Origin: Streptococcus suis
GTDB taxonomy: Bacteria; Bacillota; Bacilli; Lactobacillales; Streptococcaceae
Direction: 5' to 3'
Length of the DNA: 64,000 nucleotides
Assembly: GCA_022354845.1 (NCBI GenBank)
Contig: CP031970.1
Coordinates: 1,922,001 to 1,986,000, forward strand
In this document: positions 50,413-61,498 of the stretch, piece after piece
Position numbering within the stretch: the stretch's first letter is position 1
Layout: each line of letters opens with the position of its first letter
Notes under the pieces: generated by a model
What the model saw: only the letters and a program-made list of their open reading frames with translations
The model's database searches: none
Told to the model about the DNA's origin: nothing
Program-made: the position numbers and the translations under genes

Positions 50413-51702
50413 ATGAAACAAAATCCAGGCAAGGCCCTCCTTTTGTCCCTGATTCCAGGTCTTGGGCAAATCTATAATAAACAAAAAGCAAAGGGATATA
50501 TTTTTCTAGGGGTGTCGGTTGCTTTTCTAATCTACTTCATTACAATTGCTGCTGGTGAACTCGGAAATCTCGTCACTTTAGGTAGTCAACGTGGCCAAGA
50601 TAACTCTCTTTTCATGTTGATTCGTGGTTCTTTCCATTTGATTATCACAGTTGTTTATTTGGCGTTTTATGCACTGAACCTAAAAGATGCTCACAGTACT
50701 GCTAAGCGATGGAATGCTGGTCATCCAGTTACTACTTCTTTGCAAGATATGATTAAAGGAGTCTATGAAAATGGCTTCCCTTACTTGTTGATTATTCCAT
50801 CTTATATTGCGATGACGTTTGCTATCATCTTTCCTGTTGTAGTAACACTGTTTATCGCTTTTACAAACTATGACTTTAAGCATTTACCTCCTGGTGCATT
50901 GCTAGACTGGGTTGGGCTTAGTAACTTTATAAATATTTGGAAATTGAGTACTTTCCGTACAGCATTTGGTTCTGTACTTGGCTGGACCATTATCTGGGCT
51001 CTTTGTGCTTCAACTGCCCAAATTGTTATCGGTATCTTGACAGCTATCATTGCAAACCAACCATTTATCAAAGGAAAACGTATTTTTGGTGTTATCTTCT
51101 TGCTTCCATGGGCGGTTCCAGCCTTCGTAACTATCTTGACATTCAGTAACATGTTTAACGATAGTGTAGGTGCCATTAATACACAAGTATTACCTTTCTT
51201 GAGTAAATTTTTACCATTTATTGATAATTTCTTAATCCCTTGGAAAACTGATCCATTTTGGACTAAAGTCGCCTTGATTATGATGCAGGCATGGCTCGGT
51301 TTCCCATATATCTACGTATTGACACTTGGTATTCTACAATCAATTCCAAATGACTTGTACGAAGCTGCTTATATTGATGGTGCTAATGCTATTCAAAAAT
51401 TCAACAACATTACTTTCCCAATGATCTTGGCTGTTGCAGCACCAACTCTGATCAGTCAATATACATTCAACTTCAACAACTTCTCTATCATTTACCTCTT
51501 CAATAATGGTGGTCCTGGTAGTGTCGGTGGTGGCGCAGGGTCAACAGATATCCTGATTTCTTGGATTTATAAACTGACAACTGGTACATCACCTCAATAC
51601 TCAATGGCCGCTGCCGTTACCTTGATTATCTCATTGATTGTTATTAGTATCTCAATGGTTGCATTCAAGAAACTAAACGCATTTGAAATGGAGGATGTTT
51701 AA
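50413..51702 (+). CDS. malC: Maltodextrin ABC transporter permease MalC
   Basis: The 429-residue permease has the MalF-like pattern: two or three N-terminal helices, then the transport core with EAA loop [20 protein letters not shown]. The second ATG (50413) is nine bases after AAAGGAG; the first (50407) is only three bases away. No ATPase gene lies in the operon, so a shared MsmK-type ATPase elsewhere is likely. Confidence 0.95.
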   Translation: MKQNPGKALLLSLIPGLGQIYNKQKAKGYIFLGVSVAFLIYFITIAAGELGNLVTLGSQRGQDNSLFMLIRGSFHLIITVVYLAFYALNLKDAHSTAKRWNAGHPVTTSLQDMIKGVYENGFPYLLIIPSYIAMTFAIIFPVVVTLFIAFTNYDFKHLPPGALLDWVGLSNFINIWKLSTFRTAFGSVLGWTIIWALCASTAQIVIGILTAIIANQPFIKGKRIFGVIFLLPWAVPAFVTILTFSNMFNDSVGAINTQVLPFLSKFLPFIDNFLIPWKTDPFWTKVALIMMQAWLGFPYIYVLTLGILQSIPNDLYEAAYIDGANAIQKFNNITFPMILAVAAPTLISQYTFNFNNFSIIYLFNNGGPGSVGGGAGSTDILISWIYKLTTGTSPQYSMAAAVTLIISLIVISISMVAFKKLNAFEMEDV

Positions 51703-51703
51703 G

Positions 51704-52546
51704 ATGAAACTATCTGTAAAATTTAGACGCAGACTCAATCATATTTTAACTTATCTCTATTTGATTGCACTGTCTATTATTATTATCTATCCGCTTTTGA
51801 TTACAATCATGTCTGCCTTCAAATCTGGTAACGTGGTTGCCTTCAAATTGGATGGTTCTACTAATTTTACGTTTGATAACTTCCTAGGTTTGTTTAATGA
51901 AACGCTGTATGGAACTTGGTACTTGAATACACTGATTATTGCTACCGTTACAATGATTGTTCAAACAAGTATCGTTGTCCTTGCAGGTTATGCATATAGC
52001 CGTTACAACTTTATGGCTCGTAAACAAAGTTTGGTGTTCTTCTTGATTATTCAAATGGTACCGACAATGGCTGCCTTGACCGCCTTCTTCGTTATGGCCC
52101 TCATGCTAAATGCATTAAACAAGAGCTGGTTCCTTATCTTCCTTTATATTGGCGGTGGTATTCCAATGAATGCTTGGCTCATGAAAGGATACTTTGATAC
52201 AGTTCCAATTTCATTAGACGAATCTGCTAAGCTAGATGGTGCTGGTCACTTCAGACGTTTCTGGCAAATCGTTTTGCCTTTGGTTCGTCCAATGATTGCG
52301 GTACAAGCGCTTTGGGCTTTCATGGGACCTTTCGGGGACTATATTTTATCAAAATTCTTGCTTCGTGAAAAAGAATTCTATACCGTTGCCGTTGGTCTAC
52401 AAACCTTCATTAGCGATGCTAAGAATCTTAAGATATCATACTTTGCGGCAGGTGCGATTCTCATTGCCCTACCTATCAGTATTCTATTCTTCTTCCTACA
52501 AAAGAACTTTGTATCTGGTCTTACAAGTGGTGGCGACAAGGGTTAA
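51704..52546 (+). CDS. malD: Maltodextrin ABC transporter permease MalD
   Basis: The 280-residue MalG-like permease has six helices and the EAA-type loop [23 protein letters not shown] 51704 follows GGAGG and gives the family N-terminus; a frame-open ATG seven codons earlier lies inside malC. It pairs with MalC. Confidence 0.96.
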   Translation: MKLSVKFRRRLNHILTYLYLIALSIIIIYPLLITIMSAFKSGNVVAFKLDGSTNFTFDNFLGLFNETLYGTWYLNTLIIATVTMIVQTSIVVLAGYAYSRYNFMARKQSLVFFLIIQMVPTMAALTAFFVMALMLNALNKSWFLIFLYIGGGIPMNAWLMKGYFDTVPISLDESAKLDGAGHFRRFWQIVLPLVRPMIAVQALWAFMGPFGDYILSKFLLREKEFYTVAVGLQTFISDAKNLKISYFAAGAILIALPISILFFFLQKNFVSGLTSGGDKG

Positions 52547-52552
52547 TCTTGT

Positions 52553-52580
52553 CCCACCCTTTTCCCTTTTTATGGGTGGG
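52553..52580 (+). terminator. Hairpin between malD and malA
   Basis: CCCACCC/GGGTGGG encloses a 14-base loop with no T tract after it. It is more likely a processing or attenuation site than a full terminator. Confidence 0.4.
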
Positions 52581-52607
52581 CTATGATATCTATGAAAGGA
52601 CAAATTT

Positions 52608-53390
52608 ATGCTACCATATCCATTTTCATATTTTTCCAGCATTGCCACACCTAGAAAAATGTTTGCCAATCGGAAACGAATGAACCTTTGGCAACGTCTA
52701 TTTACAACAATCTTTTTAGTTGCTCTCCTTGTGATTCCTCCAACCTTACAAACCTTTTCATTGGAGACTTATCCACTTGATAATTTTGTTGAGGGAATTT
52801 ACCAACCCTTATCTGATGACGTAGTAACCGACCTTCACGCGAATAGTCAATTAACTGGAGGAAAATTCGTTTACACTGGTACCAAGCAATGGGAGCAAGT
52901 TACATTCGGAGACACTGTTAGCACTAGTAAAGACTTCTCATTCCAATTCAAAGAGAGTAACCTGATCATTCGAAAAGGTCAAGATGTATTAGCAGAAATC
53001 ACTTATGGCGGCATGTCTACAGATGACTTTGCTAACAAAGAGCAGCTTCGTGCTGTGATCTCAAAAAACTGGTATCAAGCCAATAAAGCAGTTGTTGGGC
53101 TCGGTGTGACATTGGTATCTTCATTTATTCTGGCAGTCAACCTACTATTTATCCTATTAGGTGCCAGTTTCTTCCTTTACTTAACAAAAAAATCACGCCT
53201 TTTCCATTTTAGAACCTTCGCTGAATGTTACAATTTTTCTCTAAATTGTTTAGGTTTTCCGACGATTATTGCCTGTCTAATTGGTTTGTTTGGCCAGCCA
53301 ATTACTACTATTTTGACTCTACAAAATATCCTTTTTGTACTATGCTTATTATGGGTATTTTTCAAAACAAAATTCAGAGATGAGAACTAG
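52608..53390 (+). CDS. malA: MalA, DUF1189-family membrane protein
   Basis: The 260-residue protein has one helix near 30-50 and three or four in the second half (about 163-195, 205-225, 235-255), with an extracytoplasmic region between. The MalA name comes from its place between malD and malR in streptococcal maltose operons. Its role in maltose metabolism is not established. Confidence 0.85.
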   Translation: MLPYPFSYFSSIATPRKMFANRKRMNLWQRLFTTIFLVALLVIPPTLQTFSLETYPLDNFVEGIYQPLSDDVVTDLHANSQLTGGKFVYTGTKQWEQVTFGDTVSTSKDFSFQFKESNLIIRKGQDVLAEITYGGMSTDDFANKEQLRAVISKNWYQANKAVVGLGVTLVSSFILAVNLLFILLGASFFLYLTKKSRLFHFRTFAECYNFSLNCLGFPTIIACLIGLFGQPITTILTLQNILFVLCLLWVFFKTKFRDEN

Positions 53391-53399
53391 GAGATTATT

Positions 53400-54383
53400 A
53401 TGCGTGCAACAATCAAAGACGTCGCAAAATTAGCAGGGGTGTCTCCCTCTACTGTGACGCGTGTTATTCAAAATAGCTCTGCTATTAGCCAAAAAACAAA
53501 AGACCTCGTCCGCAAAGCGATGACTGAGCTCAACTATCATCCAAACTTAAATGCACGTAGTTTAGTAAGTAGCTACACCCAGGTAATTGGTCTAATTTTA
53601 CCTGATGATTCAGATGTTTTCTATCAAAACCCCTTTTTCCCAACTGTATTGCGGGGGATTTCTCAAGTAGCTGCTGATCACAACTACGCCATCCAGATTT
53701 CTACTGGGAAGAATGAGGCGCAACGTTTAGAAGCTATTTCGCAGATGGTCTACGGGCAACGTGTTGATGGATTAATTTTCTTGTATTCTAAACCTGATGA
53801 TCCTTTAGTGCAACTTGCCATCCAGCATAATTTCCCCTTCTTAATTTTGGGTAAAGCTGACTCTCCTTTTATCTCTCTCGTCGATAATGATAATATTCAG
53901 GCTGGTTTTGAGGCAACAAACTACTTTATCAATAAAGGTTACAAGAATATCGCGTTTGTTGCTGGTAACAAGGAGCTGGTCGTATCACAGGACCGGTACT
54001 TAGGTTACAAAAATGCATTGAAATCACACAATATTCCACTGGATGAAAACAAAGTAAGATTCGTGTCTGGTTTCTTGCTTGAAGATAGTTCTTATAAAAT
54101 CTCAAAAAAATTTCTCAAACAAGACTTGGAAGCAATCGTCACAACCGATACTTCCGTGGCTGAAGGGGTTGTTAAATACCTCAACGAGGCAAATATTAAG
54201 TTGCAAATCATTTCCTTTGACTCTGTCAAACCAAAACTAGATATTGATGCCTACGTAGATGTTCATGCGATTAAGTTGGGACGTGTTGCTTTCAATACGC
54301 TGCATCAAATCATCAGTGACAACAAACAAGGTAAGCAAGTTTGCTACCGTCGTGTCATTCCACATATAATTACTGAACTTTAA
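53400..54383 (+). CDS. malR: LacI-family maltose operon repressor
   Basis: The 327-residue regulator has an N-terminal HTH (TIKDVAKLAGVSPSTVTRVI) with the hinge helix and a periplasmic-binding-protein-like core (IGLILPDDSDVFYQNPFFPT). It should bind the repeated CGTTTGC operators between malQ and malX and release them with maltose or maltodextrin. Confidence 0.95.
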   Translation: MRATIKDVAKLAGVSPSTVTRVIQNSSAISQKTKDLVRKAMTELNYHPNLNARSLVSSYTQVIGLILPDDSDVFYQNPFFPTVLRGISQVAADHNYAIQISTGKNEAQRLEAISQMVYGQRVDGLIFLYSKPDDPLVQLAIQHNFPFLILGKADSPFISLVDNDNIQAGFEATNYFINKGYKNIAFVAGNKELVVSQDRYLGYKNALKSHNIPLDENKVRFVSGFLLEDSSYKISKKFLKQDLEAIVTTDTSVAEGVVKYLNEANIKLQIISFDSVKPKLDIDAYVDVHAIKLGRVAFNTLHQIISDNKQGKQVCYRRVIPHIITEL

Positions 54384-54406
54384 CTTAGAAAGGAGCCTTT
54401 TGGCTC

Positions 54407-56458
54407 ATGGCTTTACGACAATTCCAAGCATTTCTTGATGATGAAGCTACCATTCGCTTGGTCATGGAGAAACGATTTGACTCTGAACATATGATTTTCT
54501 CACTTGAATCAAATGTTGCTACATCTCAACTCTTTATACATTCTTGTTTAGAAGTAGATAATCAAATCATCTACTATTTAACTAGCTTGCACGCTTTAAC
54601 ATTGGATAAAGACTATACCGTCTATGATCAAGACCGCAATAAAATTGAATTGGGTTACGGTCATATTGTCCGCTCTGCTATTTTTGAACAAAATTACACC
54701 TATAACGGAAACGATTTGGGTGCAAACTATCGTTCAGAAGCGACGACATTCAAGCTGTGGGCTCCTATTTCTAAACAGGTATTTCTCGTTCTTGAGGGTA
54801 ATCCGTATGCGATGACTAGGGGATCAAAAGGTGTTTGGGAAGTCACAGTAGAGGGAGATTTGGAAACTAAAAGTTACCACTATCTCCACAAGGTAAATGG
54901 AGAATGGATCTCCGTTCATGATCCATATGCCTTATCTTCTCAGGTAAATTCCGGCGATAGCTACGTGATTAATCCTGATAAACTTCATCGCATTCGACGT
55001 GCAAATACTCAGCTTCCAATTTCTCAAGCAGTTATCTACGAAATGAGCGTCCGTGACTTCTCATGGCAAAAAGAGGCTGGTTTTAACCATCGCAGTCAAT
55101 ACCTCGGCCTAACAGAATCTCCTTTCATGGATGGAATGAAGCTGGGAATGGACTATGTCAAGGATTTAGGTGTTACCCATATCCAATTATTGCCTGTCTT
55201 TGATTTTGCTAGTGTAGATGGAAACAAACCACAAGCTGTTTACAACTGGGGCTACGACCCTATGCAATACAATCTGCCTGAAGGTTCCTATTCTAGTCAA
55301 CCGAACGATCCTTATGCTCGCATTTTAGAGTTACAGGAAGCTATCCAAGCCTATCATGATGCAGACATTTCCGTTATCATGGATGTTGTATACAACCACG
55401 TCTATCACGCGGAAAAGTATGCCTTCGAACTCATCGTTCCTGGTTATTTCTATCGTTATGATGAGCATGGTATGCGTACAGATGGAACATTCTGTGGCAA
55501 TGATGTTGCAAGCGAACGAAGCATGGTCCGAAACTACATCAAACAGTCAGTTCGTCAGTGGCTAGAAATCTATGGCTTTGATGGGTTCCGTTTCGATTTA
55601 ATGGGTATTTTAGATATTGAAACAATCAACCAGATTCAAGCTGAATTAGTTGCTCTGCATCCGAATGTCTATCTCTATGGTGAAGGTTGGAAGATGGCTA
55701 CTGGTCTAGAATATGACAAACTTGCTCACCAATACAATGCGGCACAATTACCAAATATCAGTTTCTTCAATGACGACTACCGTGATACTTTCAAGAAGCT
55801 CTTACTCAATCCGAACCGTTTGATTGAGAAACAATTACATGAAAAGGTTCAGCATCTTTTAACAGGTAGCCGTCTCACTCATTTCTTAACACCGCAACAA
55901 TCTCTCAACTATATTGAATGCCACGATAATGCTACTGCATTTGACTATTTCCATATTGAAAATCCAAACTGGACACCTCACCAACAAAAACGTGCTGCTA
56001 GCTTTGGACTTCAACTGATTTTGATTTCTCAGGGTATGGCCTTTATTCATTGCGGACAAGAATTTTTCCGTACAAAAGATAAGATTGAAAATACATACAA
56101 TGTCTCTGATACAATTAACCGCTTAGATTGGACAAGAGCTATTCATTACAAGGAACATATTGAATTCATTCAGGAATTAATTGCTTTCCGTAAAAACAAT
56201 CCAATTCTAAGCCAAGACAACTACGAAAGTATTCAACAAACATGTGATTTCTACTGGATAACTGAGTTTGTCCTCCGATACCAGGTCATTAGCGAAGAAA
56301 AAACTATTCAGTTTATCATTAATTTTGCGGATAGTGACTTTACTTTTGAACGTGATCAAGACAAGACTGTTCTCTACAACTATCCTCCAGTTGAAGAACA
56401 TGATCAACAAAAAATCACCATTGCAGGACAAAGTATTTGCATTTTGGAAGATAAATAG
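54407..56458 (+). CDS. pulA: Type I pullulanase (cytoplasmic debranching enzyme)
   Basis: The 683-residue GH13 enzyme has an N-terminal CBM48-like region (~105-190, ATTFKLWAPISKQVFLVLEG), the type I signature YNWGYDP near 279 and the catalytic triad: Asp397 (DGFRFDLMG), Glu426 (YGEGW) and Asp507 (CHDN). There is no signal peptide or anchor, so it debranches imported or stored glucans in the cytoplasm. It follows malR by 23 bases with AGAAAGGAG, suggesting co-expression. Confidence 0.93.
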   Translation: MALRQFQAFLDDEATIRLVMEKRFDSEHMIFSLESNVATSQLFIHSCLEVDNQIIYYLTSLHALTLDKDYTVYDQDRNKIELGYGHIVRSAIFEQNYTYNGNDLGANYRSEATTFKLWAPISKQVFLVLEGNPYAMTRGSKGVWEVTVEGDLETKSYHYLHKVNGEWISVHDPYALSSQVNSGDSYVINPDKLHRIRRANTQLPISQAVIYEMSVRDFSWQKEAGFNHRSQYLGLTESPFMDGMKLGMDYVKDLGVTHIQLLPVFDFASVDGNKPQAVYNWGYDPMQYNLPEGSYSSQPNDPYARILELQEAIQAYHDADISVIMDVVYNHVYHAEKYAFELIVPGYFYRYDEHGMRTDGTFCGNDVASERSMVRNYIKQSVRQWLEIYGFDGFRFDLMGILDIETINQIQAELVALHPNVYLYGEGWKMATGLEYDKLAHQYNAAQLPNISFFNDDYRDTFKKLLLNPNRLIEKQLHEKVQHLLTGSRLTHFLTPQQSLNYIECHDNATAFDYFHIENPNWTPHQQKRAASFGLQLILISQGMAFIHCGQEFFRTKDKIENTYNVSDTINRLDWTRAIHYKEHIEFIQELIAFRKNNPILSQDNYESIQQTCDFYWITEFVLRYQVISEEKTIQFIINFADSDFTFERDQDKTVLYNYPPVEEHDQQKITIAGQSICILEDK

Positions 56459-56535
56459 GGCTTTAGACTGATGAAAGAACTCATCACCTAGGGTATACTA
56501 TAGTCAATCCCAAATATTTTTCATAATCTCCTTAA

Positions 56536-56570
56536 AACTCACTGGTCGCGCTGGTGAGTTTTTTTTTTTT
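56536..56570 (+). terminator. Terminator of the mal operon
   Basis: AACTCAC/GTGAGTT with an 11-base loop runs into twelve T residues. Confidence 0.92.
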
Positions 56571-56605
56571 GACAAAAAAATCAGTCCCGTAATCTGTGAC
56601 TGTTT

Positions 56606-57061
56606 TCATTTCATCAATTCAATGATTTTTCGACCGATTCGCTCTATATCATTTTGCATTCCACGGAGTTCAAAGGTATCTATGACAGGAAAATTAAATC
56701 GCTCAGAATACTGCTTGGCAGTCAGACAATATTGGTTGTTAAAATTTCGGTTGCCTGAGCCAACGACACCCAAACAGAGCTCTGCATTGGTCCCCAAGGC
56801 GATAAAATCTCCGAGAGGATTGGTCAGAATTTCCACATCTCCGTTGTCCACTCCATTTCCACCTTCTAAGTAGGTTGGTAAAAAGGCGACAAAGGGTGCA
56901 TCTAGCGGATAGAAGGGAATATCTTGTTTGACCAAATCTTTGACATGGACCAATTCAATCTCCCAGTCTGTCTGAAATTGGAAAAAAGACTTTAGGCGTT
57001 TCACAAAACTTTCTGTATTGCCACTTAAGCTAATGTAAACTAAATAAATTTTTTTCTTCAT
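56606..57061 (-). CDS. nrdI: NrdI-like flavodoxin
   Basis: The 151-residue flavoprotein has the phosphate-binding loop ISLSGNTESFVKRL and the later GVVGSGNRNFNNQYCLTAKQ, typical of NrdI. It would reduce oxygen to activate the manganese class Ib reductase NrdF. No nrdE or nrdF is nearby, which is common for a stand-alone streptococcal nrdI. Confidence 0.9.
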   Translation of the reverse strand: MKKKIYLVYISLSGNTESFVKRLKSFFQFQTDWEIELVHVKDLVKQDIPFYPLDAPFVAFLPTYLEGGNGVDNGDVEILTNPLGDFIALGTNAELCLGVVGSGNRNFNNQYCLTAKQYSERFNFPVIDTFELRGMQNDIERIGRKIIELMK

Positions 57062-57078
57062 ACATTTCCTCTTTTCAC

Positions 57079-57133
57079 TAAAAAAACACTACATATAGGA
57101 TATAAATAATATTTTACTCCTATATGTAGTGTT
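57079..57133 (-). terminator. Terminator of the aspS-yitT unit
   Basis: A perfect 15-bp stem (AACACTACATATAGG and its complement) with a 19-base AT-rich loop is followed on the minus strand by six T residues. It lies immediately after the YitT stop. Confidence 0.85.
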
Positions 57134-57139
57134 TGTCAA

Positions 57140-58072
57140 TTAGTCGCTTTCCACGAAGCGACCGATGATATTTACATTGTCTGCTACTGAAATGAAGGCA
57201 GATTTATCAGCTTTTTTCATAATATGTTTAAATTCATTAAATTCTGCACGTGTAATAATCGCAATCAGCACTGTCTTTTGCTCATGATTATACGCCCCTT
57301 CGGCACCATTGATAATGGTTACCCCTCGATGAAGCTTCTTGTGTATCATCTTAATCACGCGATCAGGATGACTGGTAATAATCATGGCCTGCATCCGTTT
57401 TTGTTTCACAAAAATCGCATCTGTCATTCGACTGGTGATAAACAGTGCAACCATTGAATACAACGCGTATTGCCAACCAAAGGTCATTCCTGCTATCAAC
57501 ATAATCATAATATTGACAATCAAGGAAATGGAACCAACTTGTCGTCCCGTCTTCTTGCGAATAATAATGGAAACAATATCTGTACCACCACTGGATACAT
57601 TGTTCCTAAGCGCAAATCCAATCCCAGTTCCCAGCATGAGACCACCAAAAATAGCATTGACTAAAGGATCTGTCGTCAGAGTAACTGGTGGCATAAATTG
57701 GATAAAGAAAGAACTAAACGATACCGTAATAAAAGTAAAGATGGTAAATTTATAGCCAATTTTATACCAAGCCAAAATCAGCAAGGGAATGTTAAGAGCG
57801 TAATAGACTACAGAAATAGGAATATTCCATCCTGCATAAGAGGCTGATAATGCAGAAACAATTTGTGCTAGTCCGGTGACTCCAGACGAATAGACATTCC
57901 CAGGTCTAAAGAAAAAATTCACTGCGATACTAGATAGGAGTCCATAAAGAATGGACCCCGATATCCGTTCTGCGTATTTTTGCCGAGAAATCCCCGAAAT
58001 GACCGACCAAAATTTATTTTTTCTGGCCTTTCTTAAGAAGAGTACACGCTGTTTTCTGAAAAATTTATTCAT
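57140..58072 (-). CDS. YitT-family (DUF161/DUF2179) membrane protein
   Basis: The 310-residue protein has five or six helices over residues ~35-205 and a C-terminal cytoplasmic DUF2179 domain ([33 protein letters not shown]). I start at ATG 58072, whose first bases overlap the aspS stop (ATGAATAA), implying coupling. A TTG two codons upstream is also open. Substrate and role are unknown. Confidence 0.9.
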   Translation of the reverse strand: MNKFFRKQRVLFLRKARKNKFWSVISGISRQKYAERISGSILYGLLSSIAVNFFFRPGNVYSSGVTGLAQIVSALSASYAGWNIPISVVYYALNIPLLILAWYKIGYKFTIFTFITVSFSSFFIQFMPPVTLTTDPLVNAIFGGLMLGTGIGFALRNNVSSGGTDIVSIIIRKKTGRQVGSISLIVNIMIMLIAGMTFGWQYALYSMVALFITSRMTDAIFVKQKRMQAMIITSHPDRVIKMIHKKLHRGVTIINGAEGAYNHEQKTVLIAIITRAEFNEFKHIMKKADKSAFISVADNVNIIGRFVESD

Positions 58073-59816
58073 TTTCAAGTTTAATATCTAAAGCCAATTC
58101 CTCTAATTGTGCTGAGGCAACCGTACTTGGTGCCTGGGTCATTGGATCAGTGGCCTTGTTATTCTTTGGAAAGGCGATGACTTCACGAATGTTATCCTCA
58201 CCAGCCAATAACATCACAAAACGGTCTAAACCAATAGCCAAGCCTCCGTGCGGTGGGAATCCATAATCCATAGCTTCTAGCAAGAAACCAAACTGCTCAT
58301 GCGCATCTTCAGCTGAGAAACCAAGAGCCTTGAACATCCGTTCTTGCATTTCTTTTTGGTTGATACGAAGGCTACCGCCACCCAATTCATAACCGTTCAA
58401 AACAATATCATAGGCAACTGCACGCACCTGCGCCAACTCACCATCCAAATGATGAGCTGTTTCTTCTGTCGGCAAGGTGAATGGGTGGTGGGCACTCATA
58501 TAACGCTCTTCTTCTTCAGACCACTCAAACATTGGCCAGTCTACAATCCAGAGGAAGTTGAACTTGCTTTCATCAATCAAGCCTTGTTCCTTAGCCAAGC
58601 GGTTTCGCAAAGCCCCCAGGGTATTATTAGCTACTTCCAATTCATCAGCTACAAAAAGAACCAAGTCTTTGTCTTCAAGTTGTAAACTAGCTGTCAATTT
58701 TTCTGTAATGCCTGTCAAGAACTTTGCAACCGGGCCAGCTAATTCTCCCTTATCAACTTTCACCCAGGCAAGGCCCTTAGCACCAAATTGCTTCGCGAAA
58801 TCTGTTAATTTATCAATATCTTTACGAGAGTAGCTATCCGCCGCACCCTTGACCACAATGGCCTTAACAACAGGCGCTTCTGAGAAGACCTTGAAGTCAA
58901 CTTCCTTGACAGTAGCTGTCAAGTCTTGCAAAAGCATTTCAAAACGAGTATCTGGTTTATCTGAACCGTAAAAGTTCATAGCATGTTCATAGGCCATACG
59001 AGGGAACGGCAAGGGCAACTCGATTCCTTTGGTGTCTTTCAAGACCTTAGCAATCAATCCTTCTACAATGTCTTGGATTTCAAATTCATTCAAGAATGAA
59101 GTTTCTAAGTCAACCTGTGTAAACTCAGGTTGACGATCTCCACGCAAATCCTCATCACGGAAACACTTAACGATTTGGTAATAACGGTCAAAACCAGCAT
59201 TCATCAAAAGCTGCTTAGTAATCTGTGGACTTTGTGGAAGGGCATAGAAATGCCCTTTGGATACACGAGATGGTACCAAGTAATCACGTGCACCTTCTGG
59301 TGTTGACTTTGTCAACATTGGCGTTTCCACATCAATAAATTCTAAGTCGTCCAAGTAGTTGCGAATACTGTGAGTTACTGCTGCACGTAATTTAAAGTTG
59401 TTGAGCATTTCTGGACGACGAAGATCCAAGTAACGGTAACGAAGACGGGTATCATCGCTGGCTTCAATGCCGTCCTTGATTTCAAATGGTGTTGTCTTGG
59501 CCATGTTCAACACAGTCAAGCTTGTTACTTGCAATTCAACAGCTCCTGTTGGGATGTTCTCATTGGCTTGTTCACGCTCCACAACCGTTCCTGTTACTTC
59601 GATAACGAATTCAGAACGAAGACTCTCAGCTTTTGCCATCACATCAGCTTCAACTGACTCAGGGTTAATCACTAATTGCATAATGCCTTCACGGTCACGC
59701 AAGTCAATGAAAATCAAACCACCTAAGTCACGACGACGGCCAACCCAACCTTTCAAAGTAATTTCCTGTCCGACATGTTCCTTACGAACACGTCCAGCGT
59801 ACATAGAACGTTTCAT
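58065..59816 (-). CDS. aspS: Aspartyl-tRNA synthetase
   Basis: The 583-residue class IIb synthetase has an OB anticodon-binding domain ([20 protein letters not shown]), motif 2 ([19 protein letters not shown]), the bacterial insertion domain and motif 3 ([15 protein letters not shown]). It charges tRNA-Asp. The hisS gene that often precedes it is absent here. Confidence 0.98.
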   Translation of the reverse strand: MKRSMYAGRVRKEHVGQEITLKGWVGRRRDLGGLIFIDLRDREGIMQLVINPESVEADVMAKAESLRSEFVIEVTGTVVEREQANENIPTGAVELQVTSLTVLNMAKTTPFEIKDGIEASDDTRLRYRYLDLRRPEMLNNFKLRAAVTHSIRNYLDDLEFIDVETPMLTKSTPEGARDYLVPSRVSKGHFYALPQSPQITKQLLMNAGFDRYYQIVKCFRDEDLRGDRQPEFTQVDLETSFLNEFEIQDIVEGLIAKVLKDTKGIELPLPFPRMAYEHAMNFYGSDKPDTRFEMLLQDLTATVKEVDFKVFSEAPVVKAIVVKGAADSYSRKDIDKLTDFAKQFGAKGLAWVKVDKGELAGPVAKFLTGITEKLTASLQLEDKDLVLFVADELEVANNTLGALRNRLAKEQGLIDESKFNFLWIVDWPMFEWSEEEERYMSAHHPFTLPTEETAHHLDGELAQVRAVAYDIVLNGYELGGGSLRINQKEMQERMFKALGFSAEDAHEQFGFLLEAMDYGFPPHGGLAIGLDRFVMLLAGEDNIREVIAFPKNNKATDPMTQAPSTVASAQLEELALDIKLENE

Positions 59817-60033
59817 TTTCTTCCTCTTTTACTGATTTTATACCTATTCATTCTACCATAAAATGGCTGATTTTTGTGGGAAATTGCCGAGAAAAATCTA
59901 AGGAACCTGTATTCACCGTCTAACACTCCTATCTTAGGCTTTTTATTCAGATACTCAGCCTTATTTTTTTCAAAATCTAGTCAGTTTCCTTCAAAAACTA
60001 TCTCTTATATAACTTTACTTGTGAGTACAGGCT

Positions 60034-60061
60034 TAAAAAACCAGCCCTAAACGACTGGTTT
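60034..60061 (-). terminator. Terminator after the ElaA-like gene
   Basis: AAACCAG/CTGGTTT with a 10-base loop; on the minus strand six T residues follow. The 230-base gap to aspS also holds the aspS upstream region, without a T-box that I can see. Confidence 0.85.
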
Positions 60062-60499
60062 ACTATACAACATATCCAGATGCGGAATATTATCTTCCAA
60101 ATATACCTCAGATACCGGTTTAAAGCCAAGGGATTGATAGAATTTTTCTAGGTAGGCTTGGGCACCAATTTTAATCTGACTCTCTTTCCATTTGTTTGTA
60201 ATATAGTGAATTGCTTGCTCCATCATTGGTCGACCTAAGCCTTTGCCACGATGACTTGGCTTGATGACTACACGTCCGATGGAAACTTCATCATAACTTA
60301 GGCCAGCTGGCAAGATTCTCAAGTAAGCCACTAACTCACCATCATCCTTTCCTAAGAGATGAAGACAGTTTGGGTCCTTTCCGTCAACTTCAGGATAGGC
60401 ACAGGCTTGTTCAACAACAAAGACATTGGTTCTCAGTGTCAAGATACCGTAAAGTTCCTGTAAACTCAGTTGGTCAAATGCTTTTATTTCCCACTGCAT
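60047..60499 (-). CDS. ElaA-type GNAT acetyltransferase
   Basis: The 150-residue protein has the ElaA start (WEIKAFDQLSLQELYGILTL, RTNVFVVEQACAYPEVDG) and the acetyl-CoA motif IGRVVIKPSHRGKGLGRPMM. The substrate is unknown. It follows the aldo/keto reductase gene by nine bases. Confidence 0.92.
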   Translation of the reverse strand: MQWEIKAFDQLSLQELYGILTLRTNVFVVEQACAYPEVDGKDPNCLHLLGKDDGELVAYLRILPAGLSYDEVSIGRVVIKPSHRGKGLGRPMMEQAIHYITNKWKESQIKIGAQAYLEKFYQSLGFKPVSEVYLEDNIPHLDMLYSKPVV

Positions 60500-60508
60500 A
60501 GTTGCCTC

Positions 60509-61420
60509 CTAGGGCAAAATGTTGCCTGCACTTCTATATATTTCGTACCATTCTGGTCGAGTCAAGGTAATCTGACTAGCTTGTGCAATCTTGGTCAAAC
60601 GTTCTGGATTCATGGACCCTACTATGGTTTGAATCTTTGCTGGATGACGCAAAATCCAAGCTACGACAATTGTTTCATGTGAAACATTGTATCGCTCTGC
60701 TACTTCCCCAATGGTCTGGTTTAAAAGAGCATAATCTGGATGGTTGGCAAAAATACCTCGTTGCAAATCAATCAAGAAAGGAGACCAGGCTTGGATAGTG
60801 ATTTTTTTAAGTTGGCAATAGTCAATTATCCCACCATCACGCATAGTCGCAGCATCATCTTTCATATTGACATGTAGTCCGGCATCAATCAAAGGCGTGT
60901 GAGCAGGAGAGAGCTGCAATTGATTCACTGCTAGCGGTTGATCGAAATAGGATTGTAGTAACTCCATTTGGTAAATGTTTTGGTTGCTAACGCCAAAATG
61001 ACGAACCTTCCCCGCTTTTTTCAAGAGATAAAAGGCTTCAGCTACTTCCTCTGCTTCCATTAGAGCATCCGGACGATGTAAGGCGAGAACATCTAAATAT
61101 TCCGTATCCAAGCGCTTCAAAATCCCATCTACAGATTCCAAAATATACTCTTTTGAGAAATCAAAATAGCCTTTACGAATACCACATTTTGATTGGAGGA
61201 GCATGTCCTCACGTTTCAATCCTGCCAATTTTGCTCCCTGAGCAAAACGTATTTCTGACTCACCACCACCATAAATATCTGCATGATCGAAAAAATTGAT
61301 GCCGTGTTGGACCACAGTTTCTATAACATTTGCCGTTTCCCTTTCATTTAAACTGGCCATTCGCATACAGCCTAAAGCAATACGGGAAACCTGTAAGCCT
61401 GTTTGTCCTAATTCTTGCAT
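60509..61420 (-). CDS. Aldo/keto reductase
   Basis: The 303-residue NADPH-dependent oxidoreductase barrel resembles the YdhF group. The catalytic set is Asp-Tyr in FFDHADIYGGGESE, Lys in LLQSKCGIRKG and His in VLALHRPDALM. The C-terminal cofactor part includes IQTIVGSMNPERL. Substrate is unknown. GGAGG precedes the ATG. Confidence 0.95.
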   Translation of the reverse strand: MQELGQTGLQVSRIALGCMRMASLNERETANVIETVVQHGINFFDHADIYGGGESEIRFAQGAKLAGLKREDMLLQSKCGIRKGYFDFSKEYILESVDGILKRLDTEYLDVLALHRPDALMEAEEVAEAFYLLKKAGKVRHFGVSNQNIYQMELLQSYFDQPLAVNQLQLSPAHTPLIDAGLHVNMKDDAATMRDGGIIDYCQLKKITIQAWSPFLIDLQRGIFANHPDYALLNQTIGEVAERYNVSHETIVVAWILRHPAKIQTIVGSMNPERLTKIAQASQITLTRPEWYEIYRSAGNILP

Positions 61421-61498
61421 AGTTAATCCTCCTTGTAAACGTTTTTCTTCTGTTCATTATAACAGAAAAACTCAGCCATAACTGAGTTTTATTGTCAT

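Noticed and set aside
59817..60033. Possible T-box leader upstream of aspS
   Set aside because: No T-box sequence or antiterminator/terminator pair could be found in the gap.
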